From DRTC01 sp964521025 (lineage in GTDB: Bacteria > Cloacimonadota > Cloacimonadia > Cloacimonadales > TCS61), in assembly GCA_964521025.1 (NCBI GenBank), contig CAZFPK010000009.1:1-64000 (forward strand): DNA of 64,000 nt, given 5' to 3'. The translations under genes were made by a program, and so were the position numbers. This document shows positions 29,041 to 37,386 of the stretch, in pieces (the first letter of the stretch is position 1; each line of letters opens with the position of its first letter). The notes below the pieces were generated by a model, which was not told the origin of the DNA, did not search any database, and saw nothing but the letters and a program-made list of their open reading frames with translations.

Positions 29041-29265
29041 ATGGCAGTAAAAAACTTAAGCACTTTAGGTCTCAAATGCCCGCAACCGATCCTGAAAGTT
29101 GTTGCCTTCATTCCCAATCTGGATGATGGTGATATCCTGGAAATTAAAGCGGATTGTCCTTCATTCCCGACAGATATCAAAGCCTGGTGCGGAAGAACAG
29201 GAAAAACTTTGCTTTTTTGTCAGGATGACGGAAGCGGAGTTTATACAGCCCAAGTTCAGTTTTAA
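29041..29265 (+). CDS. tusA: TusA/SirA-family sulfur-carrier protein
   Basis: A 74-residue TusA-fold protein with the active motif LKCPQPIL (Cys13) and three further Cys (39, 50, 60), more than the usual one or two. TusA carries sulfane sulfur as a Cys persulfide between rhodaneses, DsrE proteins and acceptors. GGAGG precedes the ATG. The next gene is an MvhD-like selenoprotein, so electron-transfer and sulfur-carrier genes are interleaved. Confidence 0.88.
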   Translation: MAVKNLSTLGLKCPQPILKVVAFIPNLDDGDILEIKADCPSFPTDIKAWCGRTGKTLLFCQDDGSGVYTAQVQF

Positions 29266-29410
29266 AATGATAAGATCAAGGAGTACATTGACTTGTGCTC
29301 CTTCTTTCTTTTCTATCATACGAATAAGAATTTATCCGTTAACTCACCCCCAGTGAATTAAGTTAGCTTTAGCTGATTTGATTTAAGTTTCTAATCCTTG
29401 TAATTAAAAA

Positions 29411-29447
29411 AAACTTAATTCAAGACTTCGTCTTAAATCAAGTTTTT
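29411..29447 (+). terminator. Long hairpin with T-tract after dsrE-tusA
   Basis: A 15-pair stem (29411-29425 with 29431-29445, two G-T wobbles) closed by a CTTCG loop and ending in five T. It lies in a 280-bp gap that also has related AAGTTAGCTTTAGC/AATTAAG-type dyads, so it may be a repeat serving as terminator. Confidence 0.6.
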
Positions 29448-29545
29448 GTTTTGTCAGAAAAATCAAGTTTATGGATAAATACTAAAAATGTTCTTTCATG
29501 ATCTTTAAAGTTCAAATTGATTTTTGTAAAATAAGATGAGGACAA

Positions 29546-29968
29546 ATGGAGAATTTTAAACCGAAAATAGTAGGCTTTTTATGTAACTGGTGCACTTATG
29601 CAGCAGCCGATCAAGCCGGAGCATCCCGCACGGAAATCGACTCTTCGATGAATGTCGTGCGTACGATGTGTTCCAGCAGGATCGATCATAATCTGCTTTT
29701 AAATACATTTTTCAGTGGAGCCGACGGAATATTGGTTGCCGGCTGACATCCCGGAGATTGTCATTACCAGGCTGGTAATTATTTCGCACGCAGAAGATAT
29801 GCTCTTCTCAAAAAAGTAATGCAAACCGTGAACCTTGATCCTGACAGAATTCAACTTTCCTGGATCTCGGCTTCGGAAGGAAAAAGATATATAAAAATAG
29901 CTAACGAATTCACCGATAAAATCCGAAAACTCGGACCAAATCCCATTAAATTAAACTCCCGCATTTAA
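29546..29968 (+). CDS. mvhD: MvhD/FlxD-like selenoprotein, copy 1
   Basis: A 140-residue iron-sulfur protein that passes electrons from a hydrogenase or NADH module to HdrA. The N-terminus KIVGFLCNWCTYAAADQAG and the segment MCSSRID are family hallmarks. The reading continues through TGA 29744-29746 (residue 67) as VAG-U-HPGDCHYQAGNYFARRR, where MvhD has C-x-PGDCHY; after the TGA the frame encodes the normal C-terminal half to TAA 29966-29968. A SECIS-like hairpin follows. Sec-containing MvhD homologues are known (VhuD-type and deltaproteobacterial). It is placed before an HdrA gene, its expected partner. Confidence 0.92.
29763..29779 (+). promoter_or_regulatory. SECIS hairpin of MvhD copy 1
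   Basis: ATTACCA pairs with TGGTAAT around loop GGC, starting 17 bases after the TGA. The same hairpin recurs in the three other MvhD-like genes, with a base-pair swap in copy 4. Confidence 0.85.
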
Positions 29969-30030
29969 TATTTTATGACCAACAAATCTCATCATAAATT
30001 GCACTCATTAATCATTTGAAAGGAACTCAA

Positions 30031-31320
30031 ATGGATAAAGAAAATGTATTAGTCATCGGCGCCGGTGTTGCCGGAATGGAAGCCAGTTTGATGCTTTCCA
30101 AAGCTGGTAAGAAAGTCTATCTCGTGGAGAAACAATTGCTCATCGGCGGTAACACAATCAAAAATGAAGAGACTTTCCCGAATATGGATTGTTCGACATG
30201 TCTCGTGGCACCGATTCAGCAGGATATTCTGCAGGATCCGAATGTCGAAGTTCTAACTTTGAGCGAAGTGGATAAAGTCAGCGGTGAACAGGGCAATTTC
30301 AAAGTCACGATCAAGAAGAAAGCACGCTACATCAATATGGAAGCCTGTCTGGGTTGTGAAATGTGCTACCCGGTTTGCCCGGTGGAACTTTCCAACGAAT
30401 GGGAAGGAAACCTGGGGATCAAACATGCTGTGTATGTTTCCACATCAGGTTCGTTGCCTAATGTGCCGCGCATCGATCCGGAGCATTGTCTGAAATTGAA
30501 CGGCAAGGACAAGAACTGTAATAAATGCGTGGAAGCTTGCATGTTCGCTGCAATCGATTTTTCGGAGAAAGACGAGACTCTCGACATCGATGTTACGGGA
30601 ATAATCGTAGCAGCCGGATTCGGGACTTTCGATGCCGGAAAACTGGAAAATCTCGGGCACGGAAAATTCTCCGCTGTTTATTCTTCATTAGAATTTGAAA
30701 GATTATTCGCCAAAAACGGTCCCACCGAAGGAGCTCTGACGCTTCGCAATTCCGATAAAAAACCCGAGTCCGTTGCCATCGTGCATTGCGTCGGCAGAGA
30801 AGAAGTTGGATATTGTTCCAGCGTTTGCTGTATGTCGTCCTTCAAACACGCTCATTTCATCAAGCACAAACTCCCTGACTGCAAGATCTATAATATTTAT
30901 ACCGATGTTTGCCTGCCGGATAAATCTTATCAAAAATATTATGAAAATACAAAGGCAAATAACTCGCAACTGCTTTTCCAATCCGATCCTAAAGCGATGA
31001 AAATCACCGAGAAGGGTGGAAAACTGGAAGTTTCCTACAAGAACGGGAAAGATACGAATGATACATTGAAGGTGGATATGGTCATCCTGGCGAATTCGTT
31101 CCAACCTCCCTCCGATCTGGAAAAACTGACCAAGTCTCTCGACATTAAACGGGACAGTTTCGGATTCATCGAAGCGGAACCATTCAATCTCGGTTCTGTG
31201 GAAACTTCTCGACCGGGAATTTTCGTAGCCGGCTGCGTGGAAGGTCCGAAGGATGTTCAAAGTTCGTTCATCCAGGCAGAAGCCGCTGTTGCAGGTGTCT
31301 TAACTATAAATGTGGAGTAA
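30031..31320 (+). CDS. hdrA: HdrA-type flavoprotein, first module (stand-alone)
   Basis: A 429-residue FAD/Fe-S protein. It has a Rossmann FAD motif VIGAGVAGMEASLML, the HdrA signature MDCSTCLVAPI, an inserted ferredoxin domain (CLGCEMCYPVCP; then CLKLNGKDKNCNKCVEACMFAAID) and the later HdrA segments IVHCVGREEVGYCSSVCCM and GIFVAGCVEGPKDV. It lacks both the HdrA N-terminal domain and the C-terminal ferredoxin, exactly like the first half of the tandem HdrA at 43221. The next gene supplies the second half. HdrA bifurcates electrons at FAD. Start ATG 30031 follows AAGGAAC. Confidence 0.88.
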   Translation: MDKENVLVIGAGVAGMEASLMLSKAGKKVYLVEKQLLIGGNTIKNEETFPNMDCSTCLVAPIQQDILQDPNVEVLTLSEVDKVSGEQGNFKVTIKKKARYINMEACLGCEMCYPVCPVELSNEWEGNLGIKHAVYVSTSGSLPNVPRIDPEHCLKLNGKDKNCNKCVEACMFAAIDFSEKDETLDIDVTGIIVAAGFGTFDAGKLENLGHGKFSAVYSSLEFERLFAKNGPTEGALTLRNSDKKPESVAIVHCVGREEVGYCSSVCCMSSFKHAHFIKHKLPDCKIYNIYTDVCLPDKSYQKYYENTKANNSQLLFQSDPKAMKITEKGGKLEVSYKNGKDTNDTLKVDMVILANSFQPPSDLEKLTKSLDIKRDSFGFIEAEPFNLGSVETSRPGIFVAGCVEGPKDVQSSFIQAEAAVAGVLTINVE

Positions 31321-31413
31321 TTTGGAGCAAAATATCCGTGATATTCTGAAAAGAAACGACTTCGTTGTATGGCAATAACACGGTTATTGCACTCCAAAAA
31401 AAAGGAAAAATTT

Positions 31414-33099
31414 ATGAGTGAAAAAATAGGAATTTATGTTTGTGAATGCGGTCCGAATATCGCTGATAAAGTTCACATCGATAAGATAATGGAAGATGTT
31501 TCCAAACTACCGGATTTCCAGGATAAAGAACTGGTAGTGCGGAATCATAAACTGCTTTGCTCGGTGGACGGGAAGAAATTCCTGGAGGATGAGATCAATG
31601 AACACAAGCTCTCGCATCTCGTTGTGGCGGCTTGTTCTCCGCGGGATCATGATTCCACTTTTATTGGAGTTTGCAAGAAGACGGAACTGAATCCGTATTT
31701 ATATAAGATCGTGAACATTCGCGAGCAGTGTGCCTGGGTCATTCCCGATAAAGATAAAGCTACTGAAAAAGCAGTGCAGTATATTCATGCCGGAATGAAC
31801 CGCGTTCTCTACCAAGACCCGCTTTTTGAGAAGGAATTGGACAGCAATCCCGATGTATTGGTGATCGGTGGTGGAATGGCAGGAATGGAAGCAGCTTTGG
31901 ATCTTGCCGGAAAAGACCGTAAAGTTTTCCTGATCGAAAAAGAAGAAAATCTCGGCGGGAAATCAGCACATCTAACGCAATTAATGTCCAGACAGGGATC
32001 AAATTTGAACATTCTGCATCAGAGAATTTCGGATGTTCAAAAAAATAAGAACATTAAAATTTTCACAAATACTGTTCTGGATAAGATCGTCGGTTTTATG
32101 GGAAATTTCGAGATCGATCTGAGAAATACCAAAGATGAAAGTATAATTGAGCTACTTGCCGGTGCGGTGGTTGTTGCTACGGGTTACGAACTTCTCGATT
32201 CTCAAAAGTTGGAAAATATTTCGTTCACTGAAAAGGATAATGTTATCACAGCGCTGGAAGCGGAAAAGATGTTTTCCGAAAATAAGAAGATCGGTTCGAA
32301 AGACGGCAAGGAACCGAAATCAGTTACATTGGTTCATTGCATCGGCAGGGAAGATGCCGGATTCTGCAGTAAGATCTGCTGCAATTATATGTTCAAAATT
32401 TCCAACCTGATCAAATCGCAATCGCCAAAAATCGAAGTAACTCATCTCATTAAACATTTAAGTCTGCCGACGAAACACAGCCAGGAATATTACGATAATG
32501 TGATTAAAAACGGAGCGAAATTTGAAAGATATAAAACATTGAAATTAAATGGAACAAATCTGGAGTATTCAGACCTGAACAATGAAAAGCAATCTCTCGA
32601 CAGCGACCTTGTTATTCTGGCTCCGGCGATGATGCCGGCAAAAGGAACTGCGGAACTCGGAAAATTATTGAATATCGATCTTCACGAAACCGGTTTTTTC
32701 CAGGAAGCGCATACAAAGAAGGATCCTGTTTCCGCCTCTACGGATGGGATTTTCATCATTGGTTCTGCTCGCACCCCGGGCAGTATTTTTGACGCGATAC
32801 AACAAGCAAAAGCGGCGACAGGTAAAATATTCTCCCAACTCATTCCCGGAGAAAAAATTATCCCGGAAGTGATGGTTTCGGAAGTTCTCGATGCATACTG
32901 CACCGGCTGTCAGACTTGCCTGAATGTATGCGTTTACGATGCGATCTATTTTGATGAGGATCGAGGAATTTCAGTAGTGAACGAAGCGGTCTGTCGCGGT
33001 TGCGGGAATTGTGTTGGAAGTTGTCCTTCCGGCTCGATCAGAACAAGGCACTTTACGAATCCGCAGATATACCAGGAAGTGAAAGAAGCGATCAGATAA
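31414..33099 (+). CDS. hdrA: HdrA-type flavoprotein, second module with C-terminal ferredoxin
   Basis: A 561-residue HdrA. It has the N-terminal HdrA domain (IGIYVCECGPNIADKV ... VVAACSPRDHDSTF ... NIREQCAWV), FAD motif VIGGGMAGMEAALDL, the CIGREDAGFCSKICCNY segment and a C-terminal double [4Fe-4S] ferredoxin (CTGCQTCLNVCVYDAIYF; CRGCGNCVGSCPSGSI). The inserted ferredoxin of classical HdrA is missing. Together with the previous gene it reproduces the domain order of the fused tandem HdrA at 43221. ATG 31414 follows AAAGGA. The gap before it carries a GCAATAACACGGTTATTGC palindrome. Confidence 0.88.
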   Translation: MSEKIGIYVCECGPNIADKVHIDKIMEDVSKLPDFQDKELVVRNHKLLCSVDGKKFLEDEINEHKLSHLVVAACSPRDHDSTFIGVCKKTELNPYLYKIVNIREQCAWVIPDKDKATEKAVQYIHAGMNRVLYQDPLFEKELDSNPDVLVIGGGMAGMEAALDLAGKDRKVFLIEKEENLGGKSAHLTQLMSRQGSNLNILHQRISDVQKNKNIKIFTNTVLDKIVGFMGNFEIDLRNTKDESIIELLAGAVVVATGYELLDSQKLENISFTEKDNVITALEAEKMFSENKKIGSKDGKEPKSVTLVHCIGREDAGFCSKICCNYMFKISNLIKSQSPKIEVTHLIKHLSLPTKHSQEYYDNVIKNGAKFERYKTLKLNGTNLEYSDLNNEKQSLDSDLVILAPAMMPAKGTAELGKLLNIDLHETGFFQEAHTKKDPVSASTDGIFIIGSARTPGSIFDAIQQAKAATGKIFSQLIPGEKIIPEVMVSEVLDAYCTGCQTCLNVCVYDAIYFDEDRGISVVNEAVCRGCGNCVGSCPSGSIRTRHFTNPQIYQEVKEAIR

Positions 33100-33167
33100 C
33101 TTTGATCCCGCCGTCCGGGTGGGAGAAGAAACCACCGAGACGGTGGTGATACGGAAGGGGAGTTTGA

Positions 33168-34301
33168 ATGAATAAAACAATCGATGTAAACAATATCCGA
33201 AAAGATATCTTGCAGTTTTTCGGAAAAGCAACGGACTCCGGGCAGATCGATGCTGTAATGATGCCGATGCTGGTTCCTGCGAAGGATTCTTATGCCTGGA
33301 TCGTAACAACAGATAAAGCATTATTGGAAAAGATGAATCCGGTTGCTCCGGTCATGCCGGTTAATGGAGCAATAGCTTTGAAACGATACACGCGCAAAGG
33401 TAAAGCAGAATTGAAACTCGCAGTTCTGATGCGACCTTGCGAGATCAAGGCAGCGATCGAGTTGATGAAACTGAAACAGGTAAATCCGGAAAGCGTTTTC
33501 CTGTTTAGCTGCGATTGCGTGGGAGCACTTCCAATGCAGAACTATATTGCTGATCCGGAAAATACGGAGAAGCAATTCAATGAAATTTTCGCTGCTGATA
33601 ATTGGAAATCGAGTGACCTGAAACCGGTTTGCAATATCTGCGATAAATTTTCTTATCCTGCTTGTGATGTTCATTTCGGAATTTCCAACAGCAAGATCCT
33701 TCCGATGTCCAACAGCGAAAAAGGTGCAGCACTTCTGACCGAATTGAAAGTCGCGGATAAAAAAGATGATAAAGATTGGAAAAAATCGATCGAAGAAACG
33801 AAAAAAGAAAGAACATCCGCAAAATTAAAACAATATAAAGAAACGCAGAAAGAAACCGACGGATTCGAGAACCTGCAAAAACTATTTTCGCACTGCCTTG
33901 GCTGTCATAATTGCCAGAGCGTTTGCCCGATCTGTTATTGCCGTCAATGCTATTTTGATTCTGCTGCTTCCAAACCGAATTCCGATATCAAATTAATGCG
34001 TGCTGAAGAAAAAGGTGCGCTGGCTTTTCCGCTCGACCGTCTGATGTTCCATATTGGCAGGATGTCGCACATGAGTCTTTCCTGCGTTTCCTGCGGACTT
34101 TGCAGCGATGCCTGTCCGGTAGATATTCCGGTGGCGAATGTGTTCGGTTTCGTGGGAAGTGAAACACAGAAAACCTTCGAATATGAGTCAGGAGCGAGTG
34201 CGGGAGATGCACTTCCGATGCGGGATTATAAACTCGATGAATTGGGAGAACTCGGAAAATTAGTGGAAACAGCAGAAGGCGGGGAGGTTGAAAATGAGTA
34301 A
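33168..34301 (+). CDS. FlxC/FdhB-like iron-sulfur protein, copy 1
   Basis: A 377-residue relative of the FrhB/FdhB and FlxC proteins that link Hdr complexes to electron donors. It shows MRPCEIKAAIELMKLKQ, then two cluster regions: CLGCHNCQSVCPICYCRQCYF and CVSCGLCSDACPVDIP. It is homologous to the next gene and to 47591-48556. GGGGAG precedes the ATG. It probably receives or gives electrons to the HdrA pair just upstream; the donor is not clear because no FlxA-type flavoprotein sits in this part of the operon. Confidence 0.8.
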   Translation: MNKTIDVNNIRKDILQFFGKATDSGQIDAVMMPMLVPAKDSYAWIVTTDKALLEKMNPVAPVMPVNGAIALKRYTRKGKAELKLAVLMRPCEIKAAIELMKLKQVNPESVFLFSCDCVGALPMQNYIADPENTEKQFNEIFAADNWKSSDLKPVCNICDKFSYPACDVHFGISNSKILPMSNSEKGAALLTELKVADKKDDKDWKKSIEETKKERTSAKLKQYKETQKETDGFENLQKLFSHCLGCHNCQSVCPICYCRQCYFDSAASKPNSDIKLMRAEEKGALAFPLDRLMFHIGRMSHMSLSCVSCGLCSDACPVDIPVANVFGFVGSETQKTFEYESGASAGDALPMRDYKLDELGELGKLVETAEGGEVENE

Positions 34302-35385
34302 ACTTCTGACCATGAAATCAAAACCCGAACAGGCTGTGAAAGACCTTTTTAAGGATTTACTGGAAAGCGGAAAAGTGAGCGGAGTATTTTCTTTGCGAAA
34401 AAACGAAAGCGGTATTGTGGATTACGGTTTGATAACCGATGTGGAAAAATTAAACGAAATCGCTCCCTTTCATCCTTTGATGCCCACAAATGCCGGACAG
34501 ATATTAGGTAAATTTACTTCTGTTCCAAAACCGGTCGCCGTGATCATCAAACCTTGTGAATTCCGGGCAGCTATCGAGCTGGTAAAAAGAGAGCAGACTA
34601 GCCTAGACAATTTCCTTTTGCTCAGCTACACCTGCAGCGGAGTTTTTCCGATCAAATCGATTGCAAACGACACTTTTAATGATCTGGCAAAAGGTTATGA
34701 AAAAGCAGTGGAAAGTGCGGAAATCCCCAATGGAATTCGACCGAACTGCCGTGCTTGTGAATATTTTGCTCCTGAAAATGCAGACATCCTGATCTCCGTG
34801 ATCGGAGAAAAATCAGGTGAATGCAAAATGTTTTTGAACACTGAAAAAGCGAAAGAATTTACCAGAGATTTTTCAGGAGATGTTTCAGACAAGGAATTCG
34901 ATGCTTCCAAAATAGCAAAGCTCAAAGAAAAAAGATTAAAAGAGAAAGAAGAGATATATAAAGAGGTGAATACGGAAATATCGGGTCTGGACGGACTGAT
35001 CGATGTTTTCGGAAGATGCGTCGGTTGCCACGGCTGCAACAGTGTCTGCCCGATCTGCTACTGCACGCTTTGTGATTTTGAATCCAATAATTTCGATTAC
35101 AATGCTCCCATCATCGAGCGTGAATTAAAACAGAAGAAGGCGCTGCGCCTACCTCCGGATACGCTTTTCTTTCACATCGGCAGACTTACGCACATGAGTT
35201 TTTCCTGCGTTGCCTGCGGAATGTGTTCCGATGTTTGTCCTGCCGCTATCCAGGTTGGATCGGTCTTCAAAAAGTCGGGAGAGCGGGTTGCCAAATTATT
35301 CGATTTCGTTCCCGGACGCGATGTGAAAGAAGAAATTCCGGTGATGATCTATAAAGAAGAGGAGTTTGCGGAATTGGGAGAATAA
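34294..35385 (+). CDS. FlxC/FdhB-like iron-sulfur protein, copy 2
   Basis: A 363-residue paralogue of the preceding protein, overlapping it by eight bases. Matching segments are IKPCEFRAAIELVKREQ, CVGCHGCNSVCPICYCTLCDF and CVACGMCSDVCPAAIQV. The close similarity of 33168-34301 and this gene indicates a tandem duplication; the two may form a heterodimer. I start at ATG 34294 after GGGGAGG; a TTG two codons earlier is also in frame. Confidence 0.8.
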   Translation: MSKLLTMKSKPEQAVKDLFKDLLESGKVSGVFSLRKNESGIVDYGLITDVEKLNEIAPFHPLMPTNAGQILGKFTSVPKPVAVIIKPCEFRAAIELVKREQTSLDNFLLLSYTCSGVFPIKSIANDTFNDLAKGYEKAVESAEIPNGIRPNCRACEYFAPENADILISVIGEKSGECKMFLNTEKAKEFTRDFSGDVSDKEFDASKIAKLKEKRLKEKEEIYKEVNTEISGLDGLIDVFGRCVGCHGCNSVCPICYCTLCDFESNNFDYNAPIIERELKQKKALRLPPDTLFFHIGRLTHMSFSCVACGMCSDVCPAAIQVGSVFKKSGERVAKLFDFVPGRDVKEEIPVMIYKEEEFAELGE

Positions 35386-35636
35386 GGTGAAATCTCAAAT
35401 GACAAAACACAAAAACCAAATAAATCTCAATGATCAAAAGATCAAATTCCAAACATCTCGAAGCACCGTCTGGTTTGTGATTTTGATTTTTTTTTTTGGA
35501 GTTTGTTTGTTATTTGGAATTTTAAATTTGAGTTTTTGTTTTTTTTGTAGTTTTTTTTTGTAGTTTATTTGAGATTTGAAATTTGATGATTGGAATTTAA
35601 AGATAAATGATTGGAATTGAAAGATAAAGGACAAAA
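35386..35636. repeat. A/C-rich to T/G-rich imperfect palindromic repeat before MvhD copy 2
   Basis: The first half reads as CAAATGACAAAACAC and AATTCCAAACATCTCGAAG, the second half as the approximate complement (GTTTGTTATTTGGAATTTTAAATTTGAG, GTTTATTTGAGATTTG). A shorter version with the same CAAATTCCAAACACCTCGAAG core lies at 42306-42445, again ahead of an MvhD-like gene. No gene. Confidence 0.65.
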
Positions 35637-36062
35637 ATGAATAATGATTTTTCACCGAAAATAGTTAGTCTTTTATGCAAATGGTGTGCATCTACCGGAG
35701 CGGATCTGGCAGGAACGAGCAGGTTGAAATATTCTTCGTCGATCTTGCCCATCAGGGTTATGTGTTCCAGCCGCGTGAACCCGGTTTCGCTCATTGTATC
35801 CTATTTCAAGGGAGCGGATGGAATCCTGGTCAGCGGCTGACATCCCGGAGATTGTCATTACCAGGTTGGTAATTATCATACGAGACGCAGGATGGCGATT
35901 CTGAAGGAAGTTTTCAAATCGTTAGGTTTGGAACACGAGAGAATAAAACTGAAGTGGATTTCAGCATCGGAAGGTAAAAAATTTGCCGAACACAGCAATG
36001 AATTCACGGACAAGATTTCCAATATAGGTGAAAATCCTATTAAGAAAAATATCTTTCTTTAA
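35637..36062 (+). CDS. mvhD: MvhD/FlxD-like selenoprotein, copy 2
   Basis: A 141-residue MvhD-like protein: KIVSLLCKWCASTGADLAG and MCSSRVNPV at the front, then VSG-U-HPGDCHYQVGNYHTRRR through TGA 35838-35840 (residue 68), ending at TAA 36060-36062. All other family Cys are kept. It leads directly into hdrC and hdrB, so it probably feeds the HdrABC complex encoded here. Confidence 0.92.
35857..35873 (+). promoter_or_regulatory. SECIS hairpin of MvhD copy 2
   Basis: ATTACCA/TGGTAAT stem with loop GGT, at the same distance from the TGA as in copy 1. Confidence 0.85.
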
Positions 36063-36083
36063 ATCTCGAGCAGGAGAATGCTG

Positions 36084-36488
36084 ATGACAACAAAATTAGT
36101 TTTGGAACCCCATAAAAAAAATGCTGATAAAGAACAATTGGAATATATCAGCGAAGTCAATGTTACTGCTTGTTATCAATGCGGAAATTGTTCTGCCGGT
36201 TGTCCTGCTGTGAATTTTATGGAAATTCCTCCGAACAGGATCATCCGCATGGTTCAACTCGGTTGTCTGGATGAGATAGCAGACAGCAACACTCCCTGGA
36301 TCTGTGCCGCCTGCATAACCTGCTCGGTCAGATGTCCACGCGGAGTCGATATTGCCAGAGTAATGGAAGGTTTGCGTCAACTCGCTCTTAGAAAAGGTTA
36401 TAGCCGTGTGAATATTAATAAACTGGAAATACCGGAAGAATTGCCCCCGATCGCTTTGGTCAGTAATTTTAGAAAATTTGTATTATAA
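36084..36488 (+). CDS. hdrC: Heterodisulfide reductase subunit C-like protein
   Basis: About 134 residues with two [4Fe-4S] motifs, CYQCGNCSAGCP and CAACITCSVRCPRG, in the HdrC spacing, followed by a helical tail. HdrC conducts electrons between HdrA and the HdrB active site. I prefer ATG 36084 (seven bases after AGGAG) over ATG 36078 (one base). hdrB follows after 19 bases. Confidence 0.9.
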   Translation: MTTKLVLEPHKKNADKEQLEYISEVNVTACYQCGNCSAGCPAVNFMEIPPNRIIRMVQLGCLDEIADSNTPWICAACITCSVRCPRGVDIARVMEGLRQLALRKGYSRVNINKLEIPEELPPIALVSNFRKFVL

Positions 36489-36507
36489 ATTAAATCAGGA
36501 AATATAG

Positions 36508-37386
36508 ATGGAAATATCATATTACCCGGGTTGCACTCTCAAGGCAAATGCAAAAAACCTTGAAAAAACAACTTTACCTCTCCTGGAACTTTTTGATATT
36601 CAGGCAAAAGAACTGGATAGCTGGTATTGCTGCGGTGTCAGTTTTTCACAAGCGAGCGATAATTTGATGCAGCAGCTCGCTCCTATTAGAACGCTTATCC
36701 GGGCGAAACAAAGTGGAAATGATAAATTATTGGTTCTTTGTGATATGTGTTACAATACCCTCAAAAGAGCTGCGAATTTCGTTTTGGAAGATGAAGAAAA
36801 AAGACAAACCATAAAAGATTTTATGACTTTAGAAGAAATGCATTATGACGGAGATGAAGTCGAAGTGATCCATTTGCTTTCTTTACTCAAAGGTCTTCCG
36901 GACGGAGCAATTTCCCGAAAAATCAAAAAATCCTCTCATGGTTTGAAGATCGCTCCTTATTACGGCTGTATGATCCTGCGTCCAAAAGAAGTAGCAGTGG
37001 ACGACAGCAATGCTCCGATCATTATGGAAAACATCCTTTCCGAACTCGATGTCGAAATTATCGATTTCCCTTTCCGAAACGACTGCTGTACTTCCTACCA
37101 GATCGTGAATGAAAGGGAGATCGTGAAAGAAAGAGTTCGCCAGCTCGTTGGTTCTGCTGCGAAAAGAGGTGCGGAAATGATCGTACTTTCCTGTCCGCTC
37201 TGCAATTATAATCTCGATGCCGTGCAAAAAGATATTCTAAAAGAAGACCACTATTTTAACGCTTTACCCGTTCTGTATCTTTCTCAACTTTTGGCTTTGA
37301 TGCTCGGGATCGATCCTGAAGTGAATGATTTTTCCTTACATTATATCGATCCGCAACCGATTCTGAAAGAGAAGGGACTGTTATGA
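36508..37386 (+). CDS. hdrB: Heterodisulfide reductase subunit B-like protein
   Basis: A 292-residue HdrB with two CCG-type domains that hold the noncubane [4Fe-4S] clusters where disulfides are split: YYPGC, WYCCGVS and CDMCY in the first, YYGCM, DCCTSY and CPLCNY in the second. The second domain has CCT in place of CCG. In methanogens the substrate is CoM-S-S-CoB; bacterial HdrBs act on unknown disulfides or sulfane sulfur. It overlaps the next gene by four bases (ATGA), so the HdrA-NuoE fusion is cotranslated with it. Confidence 0.9.
   Translation: MEISYYPGCTLKANAKNLEKTTLPLLELFDIQAKELDSWYCCGVSFSQASDNLMQQLAPIRTLIRAKQSGNDKLLVLCDMCYNTLKRAANFVLEDEEKRQTIKDFMTLEEMHYDGDEVEVIHLLSLLKGLPDGAISRKIKKSSHGLKIAPYYGCMILRPKEVAVDDSNAPIIMENILSELDVEIIDFPFRNDCCTSYQIVNEREIVKERVRQLVGSAAKRGAEMIVLSCPLCNYNLDAVQKDILKEDHYFNALPVLYLSQLLALMLGIDPEVNDFSLHYIDPQPILKEKGLL

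Noticed and set aside
28656..36488. The Hdr genes as a sulfur-oxidising sHdr system
   Set aside because: The sHdr gene order and lipoate-binding protein are absent, and HdrA here is of the bifurcating, ferredoxin-containing type with MvhD partners.
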